The position numbers and the translations under genes were made by a program. DNA of 64,000 bases, from NCBI GenBank assembly GCA_958408685.1, contig CATYLC010000011.1, forward strand, positions 1-64,000, read 5' to 3'. The notes below the pieces were generated by a model that was given only the letters and a program-made list of their open reading frames with translations, searched no databases and was not told the origin of the DNA. Shown one piece after another: positions 35,066 through 44,316 of the stretch. The stretch's first letter is position 1. Every line of letters starts with the position of its first letter. The DNA comes from an uncultured Collinsella sp. Its GTDB lineage: Bacteria; Actinomycetota; Coriobacteriia; Coriobacteriales; Coriobacteriaceae.

Positions 35066-36667
35066 TCACGCGCCCCCTTTCTGGACAAGCTCATCCAAGA
35101 GCTTCTCCGAAAACAGGTTGCCGCGACCCAGCTGCCCGTCGGGATCGAGCTGGAGCTTGAGCCGCGCCGACTCGACCATGGCCTCGTGACCGTACATCGT
35201 CTCTAAGAAGCCCGCCTTGATCTTGCCGACGCCGTGCTCGGCAGAAACGGCACCGCCCATAGCCGTTACCTCCGCAGCCCACTGGGCAAACAGCTCGCCA
35301 CCGCGACGGTAGTCCTGCGCATCGCGCGGCAGGATGTTCACATGCAGATGGTTGTTACCGATGTGCCCCCAGGCAGCAGATTCAAGCCCGCTTTCGGCCA
35401 GTGTGCGGCGATAGAGGACCACGACATCGGCAAGGCGTGCATTGGGCACCGACATGTCCGAACCCAGTTTGGTGATGGTGGGATCCGTGCGGCGACGCTC
35501 GTCGATAAGCATATTGACGCTCTCGGGGACCGCATGGCGGAAGAACCGCTGGCACTCGCGATCAACCTCGGTGCGCGCGACCCATGTCGCATCGTCGCGG
35601 CCACCCGCAAACTCGAGCACCCATCCCAGGTGGTACAGTTCCTCGGTCGCCTGGGCCTCGTCATCGCAGTCGAGCTCCACGTACACACAGACCTTGGCCT
35701 CTTTGTCGAGCGCCGGCAGCGAGGCAAACGCCGTCGACTGCTCGCGCTGGCGACGTAGAATATCCAGGGCGCCAGCGTCGAAGTACTCGATGGCAGCCGC
35801 ATGGGACAGGACGGGACGCACGGAATCGGTAAAGGACACGGCCTTGTCTTCGCTATCGAAAAAGCAGCTCACACCCCAAACGACCGCAGGCGCCGCCTGC
35901 AGGGCAATCTCGAGCTCGGTGATAACGCCGAGCGTGCCGCAAGCACCGATAAAGAGGTCGATGGCGTCCATTTCGTCCGCAACGAAATAGCCTGAGGCAT
36001 TTTTTGTCTTGGGCATGGTATAGCCGGGAAGATCGAGCTCGAGCGTACGGCCCACTGCCGTCACGAGCGACAGGTGGCGGCCCTGGGCAAAAGCCTCGCC
36101 GCGCTGAAGCTCAAGCAAATCGCCATCAGCCAGCGCGACGTGGAGTCCCGTGATATGTGGGCGCATGGGACCGTAGGCGTAGCTGCGGGCACCAGAGGCG
36201 TTACATGCCGCCATGCCGCCCAGACAGGCAGATGCCTCGGTGGGATCGGTGGGAAAGAACTGCTCGGGGGCCTCTTGGAACTCCTCGTAGGCCTCAAGCG
36301 ATGCCTGGTCCCAACCAGCAGTCGGCAGCACCTTCTTGCTCAGCTGCTTGCGCAGCTCCGAGAGCACAACGCCCGGCTCCACGCGCAGCAGAAATTGGCC
36401 TTGTTCATCGCGGCGAAGGCCCAAGTAGCGATTCATACGGGAAGTATTGAGGATATGCCCGCCGTGGGGCACGGCACCGGCGGCAAGGCCGGTTCGGGCG
36501 CCCTGAACCGTTACCGGGACACGCTCGGCATGGAGCTTTTCCAAAATGGCACGGACCTCGTCTTCCGTTGTCGGAAACGAGATGCTCGAGGCCTCGCCCG
36601 ATGCGCGAGACTCATCGCGACCATACTCTTCGAACTCGTCGGTGAAGGGTTTGATGGTTGCAGACAC
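35066..36667 (-). CDS. FAD-binding oxidase of the GlcD/lactate dehydrogenase type
   Basis: The 533-residue flavoprotein has a PP-loop FAD domain (SISFPTTEDEVRAIL, VPVTVQGARTGLAAGAVP, FFPTDPTEASACLGGMAACNASGARS, YGPMRPHITGL) and the C-terminal oxidase part with HIGNNHLHVNILP and SAEHGVGKIKAGF. This family includes D-lactate and glycolate dehydrogenases. Next to EtfB and Fe-S EtfA it resembles LctD, which couples lactate oxidation by NAD+ to oxidation of reduced ferredoxin. The substrate (lactate, glycolate or another 2-hydroxy acid) is inferred. The start is a GTG preceded by GGGGGAG. It is the first gene of the operon. Confidence 0.9.
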   Translation of the reverse strand: MSATIKPFTDEFEEYGRDESRASGEASSISFPTTEDEVRAILEKLHAERVPVTVQGARTGLAAGAVPHGGHILNTSRMNRYLGLRRDEQGQFLLRVEPGVVLSELRKQLSKKVLPTAGWDQASLEAYEEFQEAPEQFFPTDPTEASACLGGMAACNASGARSYAYGPMRPHITGLHVALADGDLLELQRGEAFAQGRHLSLVTAVGRTLELDLPGYTMPKTKNASGYFVADEMDAIDLFIGACGTLGVITELEIALQAAPAVVWGVSCFFDSEDKAVSFTDSVRPVLSHAAAIEYFDAGALDILRRQREQSTAFASLPALDKEAKVCVYVELDCDDEAQATEELYHLGWVLEFAGGRDDATWVARTEVDRECQRFFRHAVPESVNMLIDERRRTDPTITKLGSDMSVPNARLADVVVLYRRTLAESGLESAAWGHIGNNHLHVNILPRDAQDYRRGGELFAQWAAEVTAMGGAVSAEHGVGKIKAGFLETMYGHEAMVESARLKLQLDPDGQLGRGNLFSEKLLDELVQKGGA

Positions 36668-37013
36668 GCGAACTCCCCCTTTAGCTAACTACAGTGTTTG
36701 CAGGGAGATGTTATCGCATCGTTTCGTCGACGTGTTCGAGACCGTCTCCATAATTGGCGATTTTTACGTTCGTGCAATTCGGCGAGCGGCTTGATTTCCT
36801 CGGCAGACGATGCTTTTGACACATATGGCCCCGCCGTCGCCGACCGCGCGATTGTCGCTTGAAAAAAGTTGGAGTATTTTTTGCCGCCTTTTACCTGCGG
36901 AGACACCAATCCGTCAAGCATTTGGTCAGCAATTGGTCAAGTAGTGGCTGATACCGTCGGCATCGACAGCCAAAACCGACAGAAGTTTTGGCCCCAGAAG
37001 CAGGGAGGTTCCC
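36668..37013. other. Divergent control region between the oxidase and secreted cluster
   Basis: No gene is seen. Rightward, TTGTCG (36852-36857) and TATTTT (36875-36880) with 17-base spacing form a possible promoter. Downstream lie two TTGGTCA repeats 11 bases apart (around 36920-36940), and an inverted repeat GCCAAAAC/GTTTTGGC (36969-36992) 15 bases before the AGGGAGG ribosome-binding site of 37014. These are candidate operator sites. Confidence 0.4.
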
Positions 37014-37310
37014 ATGGCATATTACTGGCCCCAGTACGGCATCGCCATCGAAGTCGACGACGATCCCCATCTCCTGCCTTTCGACGAAGAGGCATTCCCC
37101 GATACGACGGTCTACCACGTTACCACCGATGTGATCTGCGACCCCGAGTCGTTCTCGGCGCTCGCCCACCGCATCGCGCATATCCACGACATCGAGCTCC
37201 CTCCCGACTTCGACGAGCTTGTCTACTCACGCCGCCTGATGCTTCACATGCTCTTTGGAGCGAACCCGTCCACCTTTGCGCGCATCTATACCGCCAAGGA
37301 TGCCGCATGA
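37014..37310 (+). CDS. Small uncharacterised protein, first gene of secreted cluster
   Basis: I do not recognise this 98-residue, acidic, probably cytoplasmic protein. It starts MAYYWPQYGIAIEVDDDPHLLPF and lacks a signal peptide or membrane segment. A very good AGGGAGG site precedes the ATG. Its stop overlaps the start of the next gene by ATGA, so translation of the two is coupled. The neighbours encode membrane and secreted proteins, which hints at a regulatory or assembly role. This is an inference from position only. Confidence 0.75.
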   Translation: MAYYWPQYGIAIEVDDDPHLLPFDEEAFPDTTVYHVTTDVICDPESFSALAHRIAHIHDIELPPDFDELVYSRRLMLHMLFGANPSTFARIYTAKDAA

Positions 37311-37816
37311 GCGCGAAGAAGCCACCCCACTTTGCAGGCCCGGGTCGTCGCAAGAAGCTCATCGTTGCCTGCTTGGCCATCGTCTGTGCCCTTGTCGCCG
37401 TAGGACTATACGCTTGGCAGTCGCAGCCCGTACCCGAGGCGGGCGCTTCGGTTACGACGGCCGAGGGCAAAACGCGTCAGGAAATCCAAGATGAGCTCGA
37501 CGCCATCGTCCGCGACAACATGATGACGATTTCGGTCGCACCGGTCGCTCAGCTGCAGGAGGACGGCAAGCTGCGCGTCAACGTGCAAAACGTCCAAGAC
37601 AATAAATTTCCCCAGCGATTCCGCGTCATCCAAAACGACGAGACCATGTACGAATCCGGTGTGGTCGAGACCGGCAAGACAATCGAGACGTGCCCCGCCG
37701 GCGACATCAAAGAAGGCGAGGCGTACATCGAGATCCAGGCACTCGATGCCAAGACCCTCGACAGCCACGGCAATCCGACACGTGTCAAGGTACGGGTTGA
37801 GCAAGCCGAGAACTAG
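37307..37816 (+). CDS. Single-span membrane protein of unknown function
   Basis: The 169-residue protein has a basic N terminus (PGRRKK), one membrane helix at about residues 18-40 (LIVACLAIVCALVAVGLYAW) and an extracytoplasmic domain of about 120 residues. The domain appears beta-rich, with VNVQNVQDNKFPQRFRVIQNDE and EGEAYIEIQALD. Its start overlaps the previous stop. I do not recognise the family. The placement suggests it helps display or process the secreted products encoded next. Confidence 0.75.
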   Translation: MSAKKPPHFAGPGRRKKLIVACLAIVCALVAVGLYAWQSQPVPEAGASVTTAEGKTRQEIQDELDAIVRDNMMTISVAPVAQLQEDGKLRVNVQNVQDNKFPQRFRVIQNDETMYESGVVETGKTIETCPAGDIKEGEAYIEIQALDAKTLDSHGNPTRVKVRVEQAEN

Positions 37817-37905
37817 CTTTCCGGCCGACGCGGCACCGCACGCAATTCACCAGCATTCGTCCAATCATCGCGGGGACAGCCCGCGGCGAATAGAAAGGAA
37901 CGACC

Positions 37906-38505
37906 ATGAACATCACCAGGAACATGAACGGAGCCAGAGCGCTCGTCGTGGGCGCAGGGCTCGCGCTCGCACTCGCAATGGGCGCCGCCCCGACGCCAGC
38001 TATGGCAGCCGGGCGCGTTGGGACCACGAAGGTAATGGTCAGGACCGAGATCGACAACGTTGAGTTCAAAGTTCCGACGGTTATTCCCTTCGTCGCCAAG
38101 GCCGACGGCACGCTTCAGGGCCCCTCAGAAGACGCGACCACCATCGACAATCATTCGGCCTACGGCATCCATGTCACCAACATGAAGATCGACGCCATGA
38201 ACACCTGGACCATTGCCGCCGACGCCAAGGCCGGAACCGCGCAGAACTCCATCGACTTTAAGGTCGGCCCCGACGGCGCGCTCCAGAACGCCAGCGCCGC
38301 AATGCAGGGAACGGGCCTCGATCTTTCCAAGAATGCAGCCTTCGACATGGGCTACCAGGGCATTGCCGGTGGCACGGACAAAATTAAGCTCAAGACAAGC
38401 GGAAACGTCGCCCGCGTCACGCGCGACATCTTCCGCGTAACCGGCGAAGGCGATCAGGTTGCAACGATCACCTGGACGGTCGAGCCCGGTGCGCACACGG
38501 CATAA
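37906..38505 (+). CDS. Secreted beta-rich protein
   Basis: The 199-residue protein has a signal peptide ending near PAMAAG (cleavage about residue 35). The mature part is Thr/Asp/Ala-rich, lacks cysteine and looks like alternating beta strands (VMVRTEIDNVEFKVPTVIPFVAKADGTLQGP, IHVTNMKIDAMNTWTIAAD). AAAGGA precedes the ATG. It has no sortase motif of its own. It may be the major extracellular subunit of this cluster. The function is unknown. Confidence 0.78.
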   Translation: MNITRNMNGARALVVGAGLALALAMGAAPTPAMAAGRVGTTKVMVRTEIDNVEFKVPTVIPFVAKADGTLQGPSEDATTIDNHSAYGIHVTNMKIDAMNTWTIAADAKAGTAQNSIDFKVGPDGALQNASAAMQGTGLDLSKNAAFDMGYQGIAGGTDKIKLKTSGNVARVTRDIFRVTGEGDQVATITWTVEPGAHTA

Positions 38506-38770
38506 GGCCGTCGCCCTGGCCGCCGCCGTCAGCATCCTAGCGTTTGGGCCAGCCATGGCCTTTGCCCAGCAAGAACAGGCGCAGGCCGCCACGCAAGTGA
38601 CGGTCGACCTCTCGGAGCTCGACCGCAGCGACCGCGAGGAACCGTTGGCGCAGACAGGCGACAAACGATGGCTCTTGGCAGCAGGCGCCGCAGCAGCAGG
38701 CGCGGGAACCGCCGGCCTCGGTCTGCACATCAAACACAGCCAGAAACAAAACATGAACAGGCCGCACTAA
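38489..38770 (+). CDS. Miniature LAQTG sortase substrate
   Basis: This 93-residue protein has a GTG start overlapping the end of the preceding gene. A signal peptide (VRTRHKAVALAAAVSILAFGPAMAFA) is followed by only about 35 mature residues. Next come the sortase-type motif LAQTG, a hydrophobic Ala/Gly-rich segment and a basic tail. After cleavage the anchored peptide would be tiny, so it may cap or anchor a partner instead of forming a structure itself. No sortase gene lies in the window. The overlapping reading frame and weak ribosome-binding site imply coupling to the upstream gene. Confidence 0.7.
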   Translation: MRTRHKAVALAAAVSILAFGPAMAFAQQEQAQAATQVTVDLSELDRSDREEPLAQTGDKRWLLAAGAAAAGAGTAGLGLHIKHSQKQNMNRPH

Positions 38771-38788
38771 ATTAGCTAAGGAGACCCC

Positions 38789-40219
38789 ATGGCATCGAAG
38801 AACCTTTTGCCCGTCGTCGCACTCTGCGGCGCGCTCGCAACCGGAACGCCTGTCGCCGCTTGGGCGACTCCTGTCATGGCAGACTCCTTACCAGCGGCCC
38901 TAAGCTCCGCACCAAATCCGTCGAGCGCCATTGCGTGCAAGCGTTTTTCGATCGCACAGGCCGCAATCTCAACCTCGGGATGCCTTCGTCGTAATACGGG
39001 CGGCTCGATAGTCGTGGATATCAATCGTTCGAACAAGGCAAACGGCTCCCAGGCGGGGTGCGCCGTCTGCACGTGGCGCTCGGTTGTGCTCGATGCAGAT
39101 GGCGATCCATGCAATTTAGAGCTGCGCATCGACATCGCTTCGGTCGATGACTCGGCGAACGGAGCGAAGGTCGCCTTCGACGGTACGTTTTTTGAGAAAG
39201 GAGGCGGTATATGTCTGGGCTGCGCCGCCGCGAATGCAGACGACACGCAGCCCACCCTCTCATTCACGGCATCGTTGCGGCTGACCAAAGCCGGTACCGA
39301 TGCCATCGCGGCGGGAGAAGCGTCCCTGCTGTTCTACGCCGTCAGTACCAAAGACACAGACGCTCATTTCGAGAAGCCAGCCGGATCACTCAGCCTTACA
39401 CGAGGGATAGAGGCAGGCCCTATTGAAATCGATGCCCGCGCGCAAAGCAGGCAACGCATTCTTGCCGACCCGGCGCTTCTCGAAATGGAGTGGAACGGAT
39501 CCGGAGCCATCGGAATTCTCCCCTCCGCGTTTGACGCCAAGACGCTCCCCCCAAACGACGAACCCATCAACGCAACCATACAAGAAGAGAGCGCGGACAA
39601 AGAAGCAGGTGCGGGCGACACGCTGTCGCCGACAAACAGCGTCCCAGCTTCTTTCGAAGCGCCGAATGAGCCCGCTGCCGATCCAAACGATCCCGAGTTC
39701 GCGGACAGTCTGGGGCTTGCTGATCCTCAAGAGATCGATGAAGGTAACTGCTGCGTGCTTGCCGCGCTCGACCACACGGAGGTCATCGACGCTGCGAACA
39801 TCGAAGTTGCCGCCGCCAATCAGCCCGTCCGCAAGTCGGCTATCATCGCATTTCCTGAATCCATCGAAGTCGTCTTTTTGCCATCGGGCGAGGTCGTGGC
39901 CCCAACACTGCTCACCTTGTTGGGCGCCAAGAATACTCGAAACGAAATTAAAAAGGTCACGGTTGTCGACCCTGCAACCACCGCCAAGCTGCGTCTATAC
40001 GCCGTTGCTCCAGACGGAGGCAAGACCTTGGAATTCGATGGTGACACACTCCTAGCTTGGCGACGTCTGGACATTATGCAAGACGTCTCGTATCAGATCG
40101 AACTCGAAGGGTTTGATCGTGCCCGCGATGCCAATATCATCGCCGCGGCTATTGAATCCCCGCAGCGGCTTATGACACTGCGCTTTGAATACTATCCCTA
40201 TGTCCCGACAACCACCTGA
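38789..40219 (+). CDS. Large secreted cysteine-containing protein
   Basis: The 476-residue protein has a signal peptide (to about residue 31, PVMA) and no sortase or membrane anchor. The N-terminal half holds scattered cysteines (CKRF, SGCL, AGCAVC, GDPC, GICLGC) that could form disulphides. A Pro/Glu/Ala-rich linker at about 260-305 joins a second beta-rich domain with VIDAANIEVAAANQPVRKSAIIAFPESIEVVFLPSGE. AAGGAGA precedes the ATG. I do not recognise the family. It is the last gene of the cluster. Confidence 0.75.
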   Translation: MASKNLLPVVALCGALATGTPVAAWATPVMADSLPAALSSAPNPSSAIACKRFSIAQAAISTSGCLRRNTGGSIVVDINRSNKANGSQAGCAVCTWRSVVLDADGDPCNLELRIDIASVDDSANGAKVAFDGTFFEKGGGICLGCAAANADDTQPTLSFTASLRLTKAGTDAIAAGEASLLFYAVSTKDTDAHFEKPAGSLSLTRGIEAGPIEIDARAQSRQRILADPALLEMEWNGSGAIGILPSAFDAKTLPPNDEPINATIQEESADKEAGAGDTLSPTNSVPASFEAPNEPAADPNDPEFADSLGLADPQEIDEGNCCVLAALDHTEVIDAANIEVAAANQPVRKSAIIAFPESIEVVFLPSGEVVAPTLLTLLGAKNTRNEIKKVTVVDPATTAKLRLYAVAPDGGKTLEFDGDTLLAWRRLDIMQDVSYQIELEGFDRARDANIIAAAIESPQRLMTLRFEYYPYVPTTT

Positions 40220-40337
40220 GGCTTAAATGCTGCACATCATTCCTAACACCACTTATATAACGTATTAGATGAGTCGCGATGTGCCTCGCATTTCGTTCTG
40301 CTACGATTGCCACGTTGGCATCAATACAGGAGGGCTC

Positions 40338-41054
40338 ATGCCGGGCTTGGGAACAATCATCAACGTTGTGCTTTTAGTTGCGGGCGGTCTTTTGGGATTA
40401 GCGGGCGGCCGCTTCATCACACCGCGCATCCAAGACACGCTCATGAAAGCATCGGGGCTGTGCGTCCTGTTTATCGGCCTTGGCGGCACCATGCAAAAGA
40501 TGCTCCTTATCGATGGGAAGGCGCTAGCGACCACCGGCACCACCATGCTCATCGTCTCATTTGCGCTCGGTTCGCTCATCGGCGAGGCCGTCAACTTGGA
40601 AGCCGCCATCGAGAACCTTGGCGAATGGCTCAAGCGAAAAACCGGCAGCGAGGGTGACAACGAGTTCACCAACGCCTTTGTCTCGACATCGCTCACGGTG
40701 TGCATCGGCGCCATGGCCATCGTGGGCTCGATTCAGGACGGTCTGCTCGGTGACTGGTCAACGCTTGCCTTGAAAGGCGCATTGGACTGCATCATCGTCT
40801 GCACCATGACGGCGTCGCTTGGCCGCGGCTGCATTTTCTCCGCCCTGCCCGTCGCCGTGTTCCAGGGGACGATCACGTTGTTTGCCGGCGCGCTCTCCCC
40901 CATCATGACCACGGCAGCCCTCGACAGCCTTTCGCTCGTAGGCTCCATGCTCATCTTCTGCGTCGGCGTCAACCTCATCCGTCCTCAGACCTTCCGCACG
41001 GCCAATATGCTCCCCTCCGTCGTCATCGCCGTCATCTACGCCCTCCTGTTCTAA
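40338..41054 (+). CDS. DUF554 family membrane protein
   Basis: The 238-residue protein has about six to seven membrane segments and the DUF554 signs MPGLGTIINVVLLVAGGLLGLAGG, GLCVLFIGLGGTM, SFALGSLIGEAVNLE, GAMAIVGSIQDGLLGD, and LIFCVGVNLI. Members resemble small-molecule transporters; none is well characterised. The ATG has GGAGGG upstream. It lies between the secreted cluster and the TerB/helicase operon without obvious link to either. Confidence 0.88.
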   Translation: MPGLGTIINVVLLVAGGLLGLAGGRFITPRIQDTLMKASGLCVLFIGLGGTMQKMLLIDGKALATTGTTMLIVSFALGSLIGEAVNLEAAIENLGEWLKRKTGSEGDNEFTNAFVSTSLTVCIGAMAIVGSIQDGLLGDWSTLALKGALDCIIVCTMTASLGRGCIFSALPVAVFQGTITLFAGALSPIMTTAALDSLSLVGSMLIFCVGVNLIRPQTFRTANMLPSVVIAVIYALLF

Positions 41055-41142
41055 ATCTATCAACGCAGCGGTATCTCGAACATCTGTTTGATGCTGTGCT
41101 ATGATATGAGGTCACCGTAGCTGCGTTAGGAGAGGAGAAGCG

Positions 41143-42903
41143 GTGGCCGACCAGGACATCAAGATGCTCATCGAGCGCATTATGGCCGAGGCCCGGACCC
41201 ATCAGTCCACCCGCTTCTCAAACGAAATCTACGCAGACGAGCCGATTCTCAAAACCGGCCGACAGATGCAGAATTTCCTCCCCGACCAGTACCGTAAAAT
41301 GCGCGAGATATCGCGCTGGCAGGATGACCCCAAGGGCGGTGCGGGCCGCTGGCTTTCGGAAGCCGAGCTTTTTTACCGCCAGGGCCTGCTGATGGCCGAC
41401 TTTGAGGACGACTGTCCCTACAACGGCACCTTTAAGTCGTACTTTCCCACCTACAACGCCATGAGCGACCGACAGCTGCGCGGCTACTTTACCTGGCGCG
41501 CCCAAGTGCGCCGCGGGACCGTCGAGGAAACGTCTACGTCCTTTGCCTTTCTGTATCTCTATGAGCTGATTTGCGGCATCGGCGTAGATAATCCGCTCGA
41601 TGGTTTTAACAAGATCAAGGCCTTTTGGGATGCCTACCGCGCCTTTGAGCCCGGCATCGACCGGTTTGCACGCGTGTGGTTGCAGGACTACGCCGTGTTC
41701 CACGGGCTCGACCCCAAGCTGCTTCGTGATTCTAAAACCGTCATGTTCGATAACGCCCTTATCGAGCTGCGGCGCGCGGCACGAGACCTTGTACCGGCAC
41801 CGGCACCGTCCGACCAGACCCCCAAACGTCGCAAAACCTCCGAGCCCACGCTCCCCCTTCCGCCCGATGAGGTGCGCGAGGAGCGACTCATGGCCGCCAT
41901 CAACGCCCTCTCCACGTACAACCTAAGTAACTCGCGGCTCGACCGCAGCCACCACCGCGATCTGCGCCACGTGGCATGCGCCGTGTATGTCCGCATGTCG
42001 CGCTACTATGACACGCACCGAAAGACCGGCATCGTAGCGAGCTTGTTTGGGGAGGAGACGGCCATGCCCTACACCATGTTTGCCTCGGCCGTATTCTTTG
42101 CGCCCGAGCGCCACGAGGACTGCGAATACCGCCTGGATCCCATCCATATCTACCGTTGCCAAAACGGCTTTTGGGAATGTATGCGTATCCATGGTAGTAG
42201 GCAAAAGAGCAGCAAGCTCGGTGAAATGATGCGCGCCTGCGACCAACGCCTGCGCCTGGCGCTGGACCCCGCCCATCCCCTTAAGGAAGAAAAGGTCCCC
42301 AAATATCTGGCCAAGATTATCGATGACGAGATTGTGGCATGGCTTTCGTGGGACGCCGCACACCAGCCCGTCAAGATCGATATCGACCTGACTCAGCTGG
42401 GGCACATTCGGAGCGCCGCTGCGCAAACGCGCGAAGCACTTTTAATCGACGAAGAGCGCGAGGACGATGTGCCCACAGAGGTCGATACGGCGGAATCCGA
42501 GCAACCGGAAGCCAAGCCTGCGACCGACGTGATGGCCGAGCCGATCGCGGCGCCTACGGAGCGCAACAAAGCCGACGAGCCAACCATTTCCACCGAACAG
42601 TTTGGCGTCGTGGCACCGCTCCTCGCACCGACGCCAGCGGTCGTATCGACTGCACCCGCTGGCACCGCAACCGAACTCGCGCCCGCCGCAGATGCCTTCC
42701 TTCGCGCGCTGCTCGAGCAAAACGCAGCGCAAGCGACATTGGCGGTAGTGCAATCGGAGCAGAGCGAGGACATGCTCGTCGACAGCATCAACGAGGCGCT
42801 CTTTGACCTGGTGGGCGACACCGTTATTGAATTTGGCTCAGCAGGACCGCAAATTATTGAGGACTACGAAGCAGACGTGAGAGGATACCTAGACCATGAG
42901 TGA
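41143..42903 (+). CDS. TerB-N domain-like protein
   Basis: The 586-residue protein has an N-terminal region resembling the TerB-N domain: GRWLSEAELFYRQGLLMADFEDDCPYNG.FKSYFPTYNAMSDRQLRGYFTWRAQVRRG, then a helical block to about residue 210. The middle part and the TerB-C-like region (to about 430) are followed by a Pro/Ala/Glu-rich linker and an acidic C terminus. TerB-type proteins occur in predicted stress and defence systems. The start is a GTG with GGAGAGGAG upstream. It overlaps the next gene by eight bases, so the three-gene operon is tightly coupled. The domain call is by recognition, not search. Confidence 0.72.
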   Translation: MADQDIKMLIERIMAEARTHQSTRFSNEIYADEPILKTGRQMQNFLPDQYRKMREISRWQDDPKGGAGRWLSEAELFYRQGLLMADFEDDCPYNGTFKSYFPTYNAMSDRQLRGYFTWRAQVRRGTVEETSTSFAFLYLYELICGIGVDNPLDGFNKIKAFWDAYRAFEPGIDRFARVWLQDYAVFHGLDPKLLRDSKTVMFDNALIELRRAARDLVPAPAPSDQTPKRRKTSEPTLPLPPDEVREERLMAAINALSTYNLSNSRLDRSHHRDLRHVACAVYVRMSRYYDTHRKTGIVASLFGEETAMPYTMFASAVFFAPERHEDCEYRLDPIHIYRCQNGFWECMRIHGSRQKSSKLGEMMRACDQRLRLALDPAHPLKEEKVPKYLAKIIDDEIVAWLSWDAAHQPVKIDIDLTQLGHIRSAAAQTREALLIDEEREDDVPTEVDTAESEQPEAKPATDVMAEPIAAPTERNKADEPTISTEQFGVVAPLLAPTPAVVSTAPAGTATELAPAADAFLRALLEQNAAQATLAVVQSEQSEDMLVDSINEALFDLVGDTVIEFGSAGPQIIEDYEADVRGYLDHE

Positions 42904-44200
42904 TACCGCATCCGCAGCACCCCGCGTGCCCAAGCGCGTCGCCGCCGTCATTCTCAACTCGCTCAAGGGCGGCGTTGTCCCGCGCATCGGCCTTCCCTAT
43001 ATCACCGTGGGGCGAGAGGTCGAGATCCGTGCTCTGCTCACCGACCTGAGCCTCATCGCCGATGGCGGCGCAAGCTTCCGTTTCCTAGTCGGTCGCTACG
43101 GCGCCGGCAAGAGCTTTTTGCTCCAGACCATCCGAACGCATGCCATGGGCGAGGGCTTTGTGGTCGCCGATGCCGACCTTTCCCCTGAGCGCCGCCTACA
43201 GGGCGGCCAGGGCCAGGGCCTCGCTACCTATCGCGAGCTCATCCGCAACATATCGACCAAGACGCGCCCCGAGGGCGGCGCGCTCAACCTTATCCTGGAT
43301 CGCTGGGTCGCCTCGTGTGCCGACGCCGACGAGACTGCCGTTAATGCCCAACTCGCTCCACTCGAAGAGATGGTCCACGGCTTCGACTTCGTCCGCATGC
43401 TCCGCCGCTACCGCACGGCAGTATCCGAGGGCGACGAAGAAGCTATGAGTCGGGTGACCAAATGGATTCGCGGCGAATACCGCACCAAGAGCGAAGCGCG
43501 AGCCGAGCTAGGCTCCTCGACCATCATCAGCGATGACGACTGGTACGACTACGTTAAGCTCATTGCGCGCTTTTTGGTCTGCAGCGGCTACAAGGGCATG
43601 CTGGTGCTCATCGACGAGCTCGTGAATCTGTACAAGATTCCCAACGCGATCACGCGCCAATATAACTACGAGAAGATCCTGACCATGTACAACGACACGC
43701 TCCAGGGCAAAGCGCAGTACCTGGGCATGATCATGGGCGGCACGCCAACCTCCATCGAAGACCGCCGCCGCGGCGTCTTTTCCTACGAGGCCCTTCGGAG
43801 CCGTCTCGCTCAGGGCCGTTTTGCGCGCGATGACCTCAAAGACATGCTCGCGCCCATCATCCGCCTGCAGCCGCTCACCTACGAGGAGCTGCTGGTGCTC
43901 ATCGAAAAGCTCATGCAGATCCATGCCGGCTACTTTGGCTGGACGCCCACGCTTACCGAGAACGACTTGGTGGACTTCCTCAAGATTGAGTTTGGCCGCG
44001 TGGGAGCCGATACGCACTTGACGCCGCGTGAGGTCATCCGTGACTTTATCGAGCTGCTCGATATCCTGTGTCAAAACCCCGATGCCAACGTGGCCGAGTT
44101 GCTGCAAAGCGTCGGCGGCGACGCGTTGGCACCGGCAGCCGCAACAGGCGACACCGGCACCGCAGACGGCGACCGCAACTTCGCCGAATTCACCATCTAG
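42896..44200 (+). CDS. BREX-type ATP-binding protein (DUF2791, BrxD-like)
   Basis: The 434-residue P-loop ATPase opens with a short tail and KRVAAVILNSLKGGVVPRIGLPYITVGREVEIRALL, the N-terminal pattern of the BREX ATP-binding family. Walker A is GRYGAGKSF (66-74), Walker B LVLIDELVNLY, and a sensor-like MGGTPTS follows. BrxD accompanies an Lhr-like helicase (BrxHI) in several BREX types. The core BREX genes pglX and pglZ are not here. The gene overlaps the TerB-N-like gene and precedes the helicase by about 115 bases. Confidence 0.82.
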   Translation: MSDTASAAPRVPKRVAAVILNSLKGGVVPRIGLPYITVGREVEIRALLTDLSLIADGGASFRFLVGRYGAGKSFLLQTIRTHAMGEGFVVADADLSPERRLQGGQGQGLATYRELIRNISTKTRPEGGALNLILDRWVASCADADETAVNAQLAPLEEMVHGFDFVRMLRRYRTAVSEGDEEAMSRVTKWIRGEYRTKSEARAELGSSTIISDDDWYDYVKLIARFLVCSGYKGMLVLIDELVNLYKIPNAITRQYNYEKILTMYNDTLQGKAQYLGMIMGGTPTSIEDRRRGVFSYEALRSRLAQGRFARDDLKDMLAPIIRLQPLTYEELLVLIEKLMQIHAGYFGWTPTLTENDLVDFLKIEFGRVGADTHLTPREVIRDFIELLDILCQNPDANVAELLQSVGGDALAPAAATGDTGTADGDRNFAEFTI

Positions 44201-44203
44201 CCT

Positions 44204-44231
44204 GCCAAAAAGGGACAGGTTTATTTTGGTA
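44204..44231. repeat. Small hairpin between the ATPase and helicase genes
   Basis: CCTGCCAAAA and TTTTGGTAGG pair with one mismatch around the spacer AGGGACAGGTTTA. It lies directly after the ATPase stop. A related GGGACGGGGAGATTTAC motif occurs after the helicase at about 46776. It may be a weak attenuator or a copy of a common intergenic repeat. Confidence 0.45.
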
Positions 44232-44316
44232 GGTTTTATCTGGGCAAACGCCGATGTTGCAAGATATCGAGCCGTTGCCCGTTGCGTTGATCGACCCGTT
44301 GATGAGAGGAGGTCCC

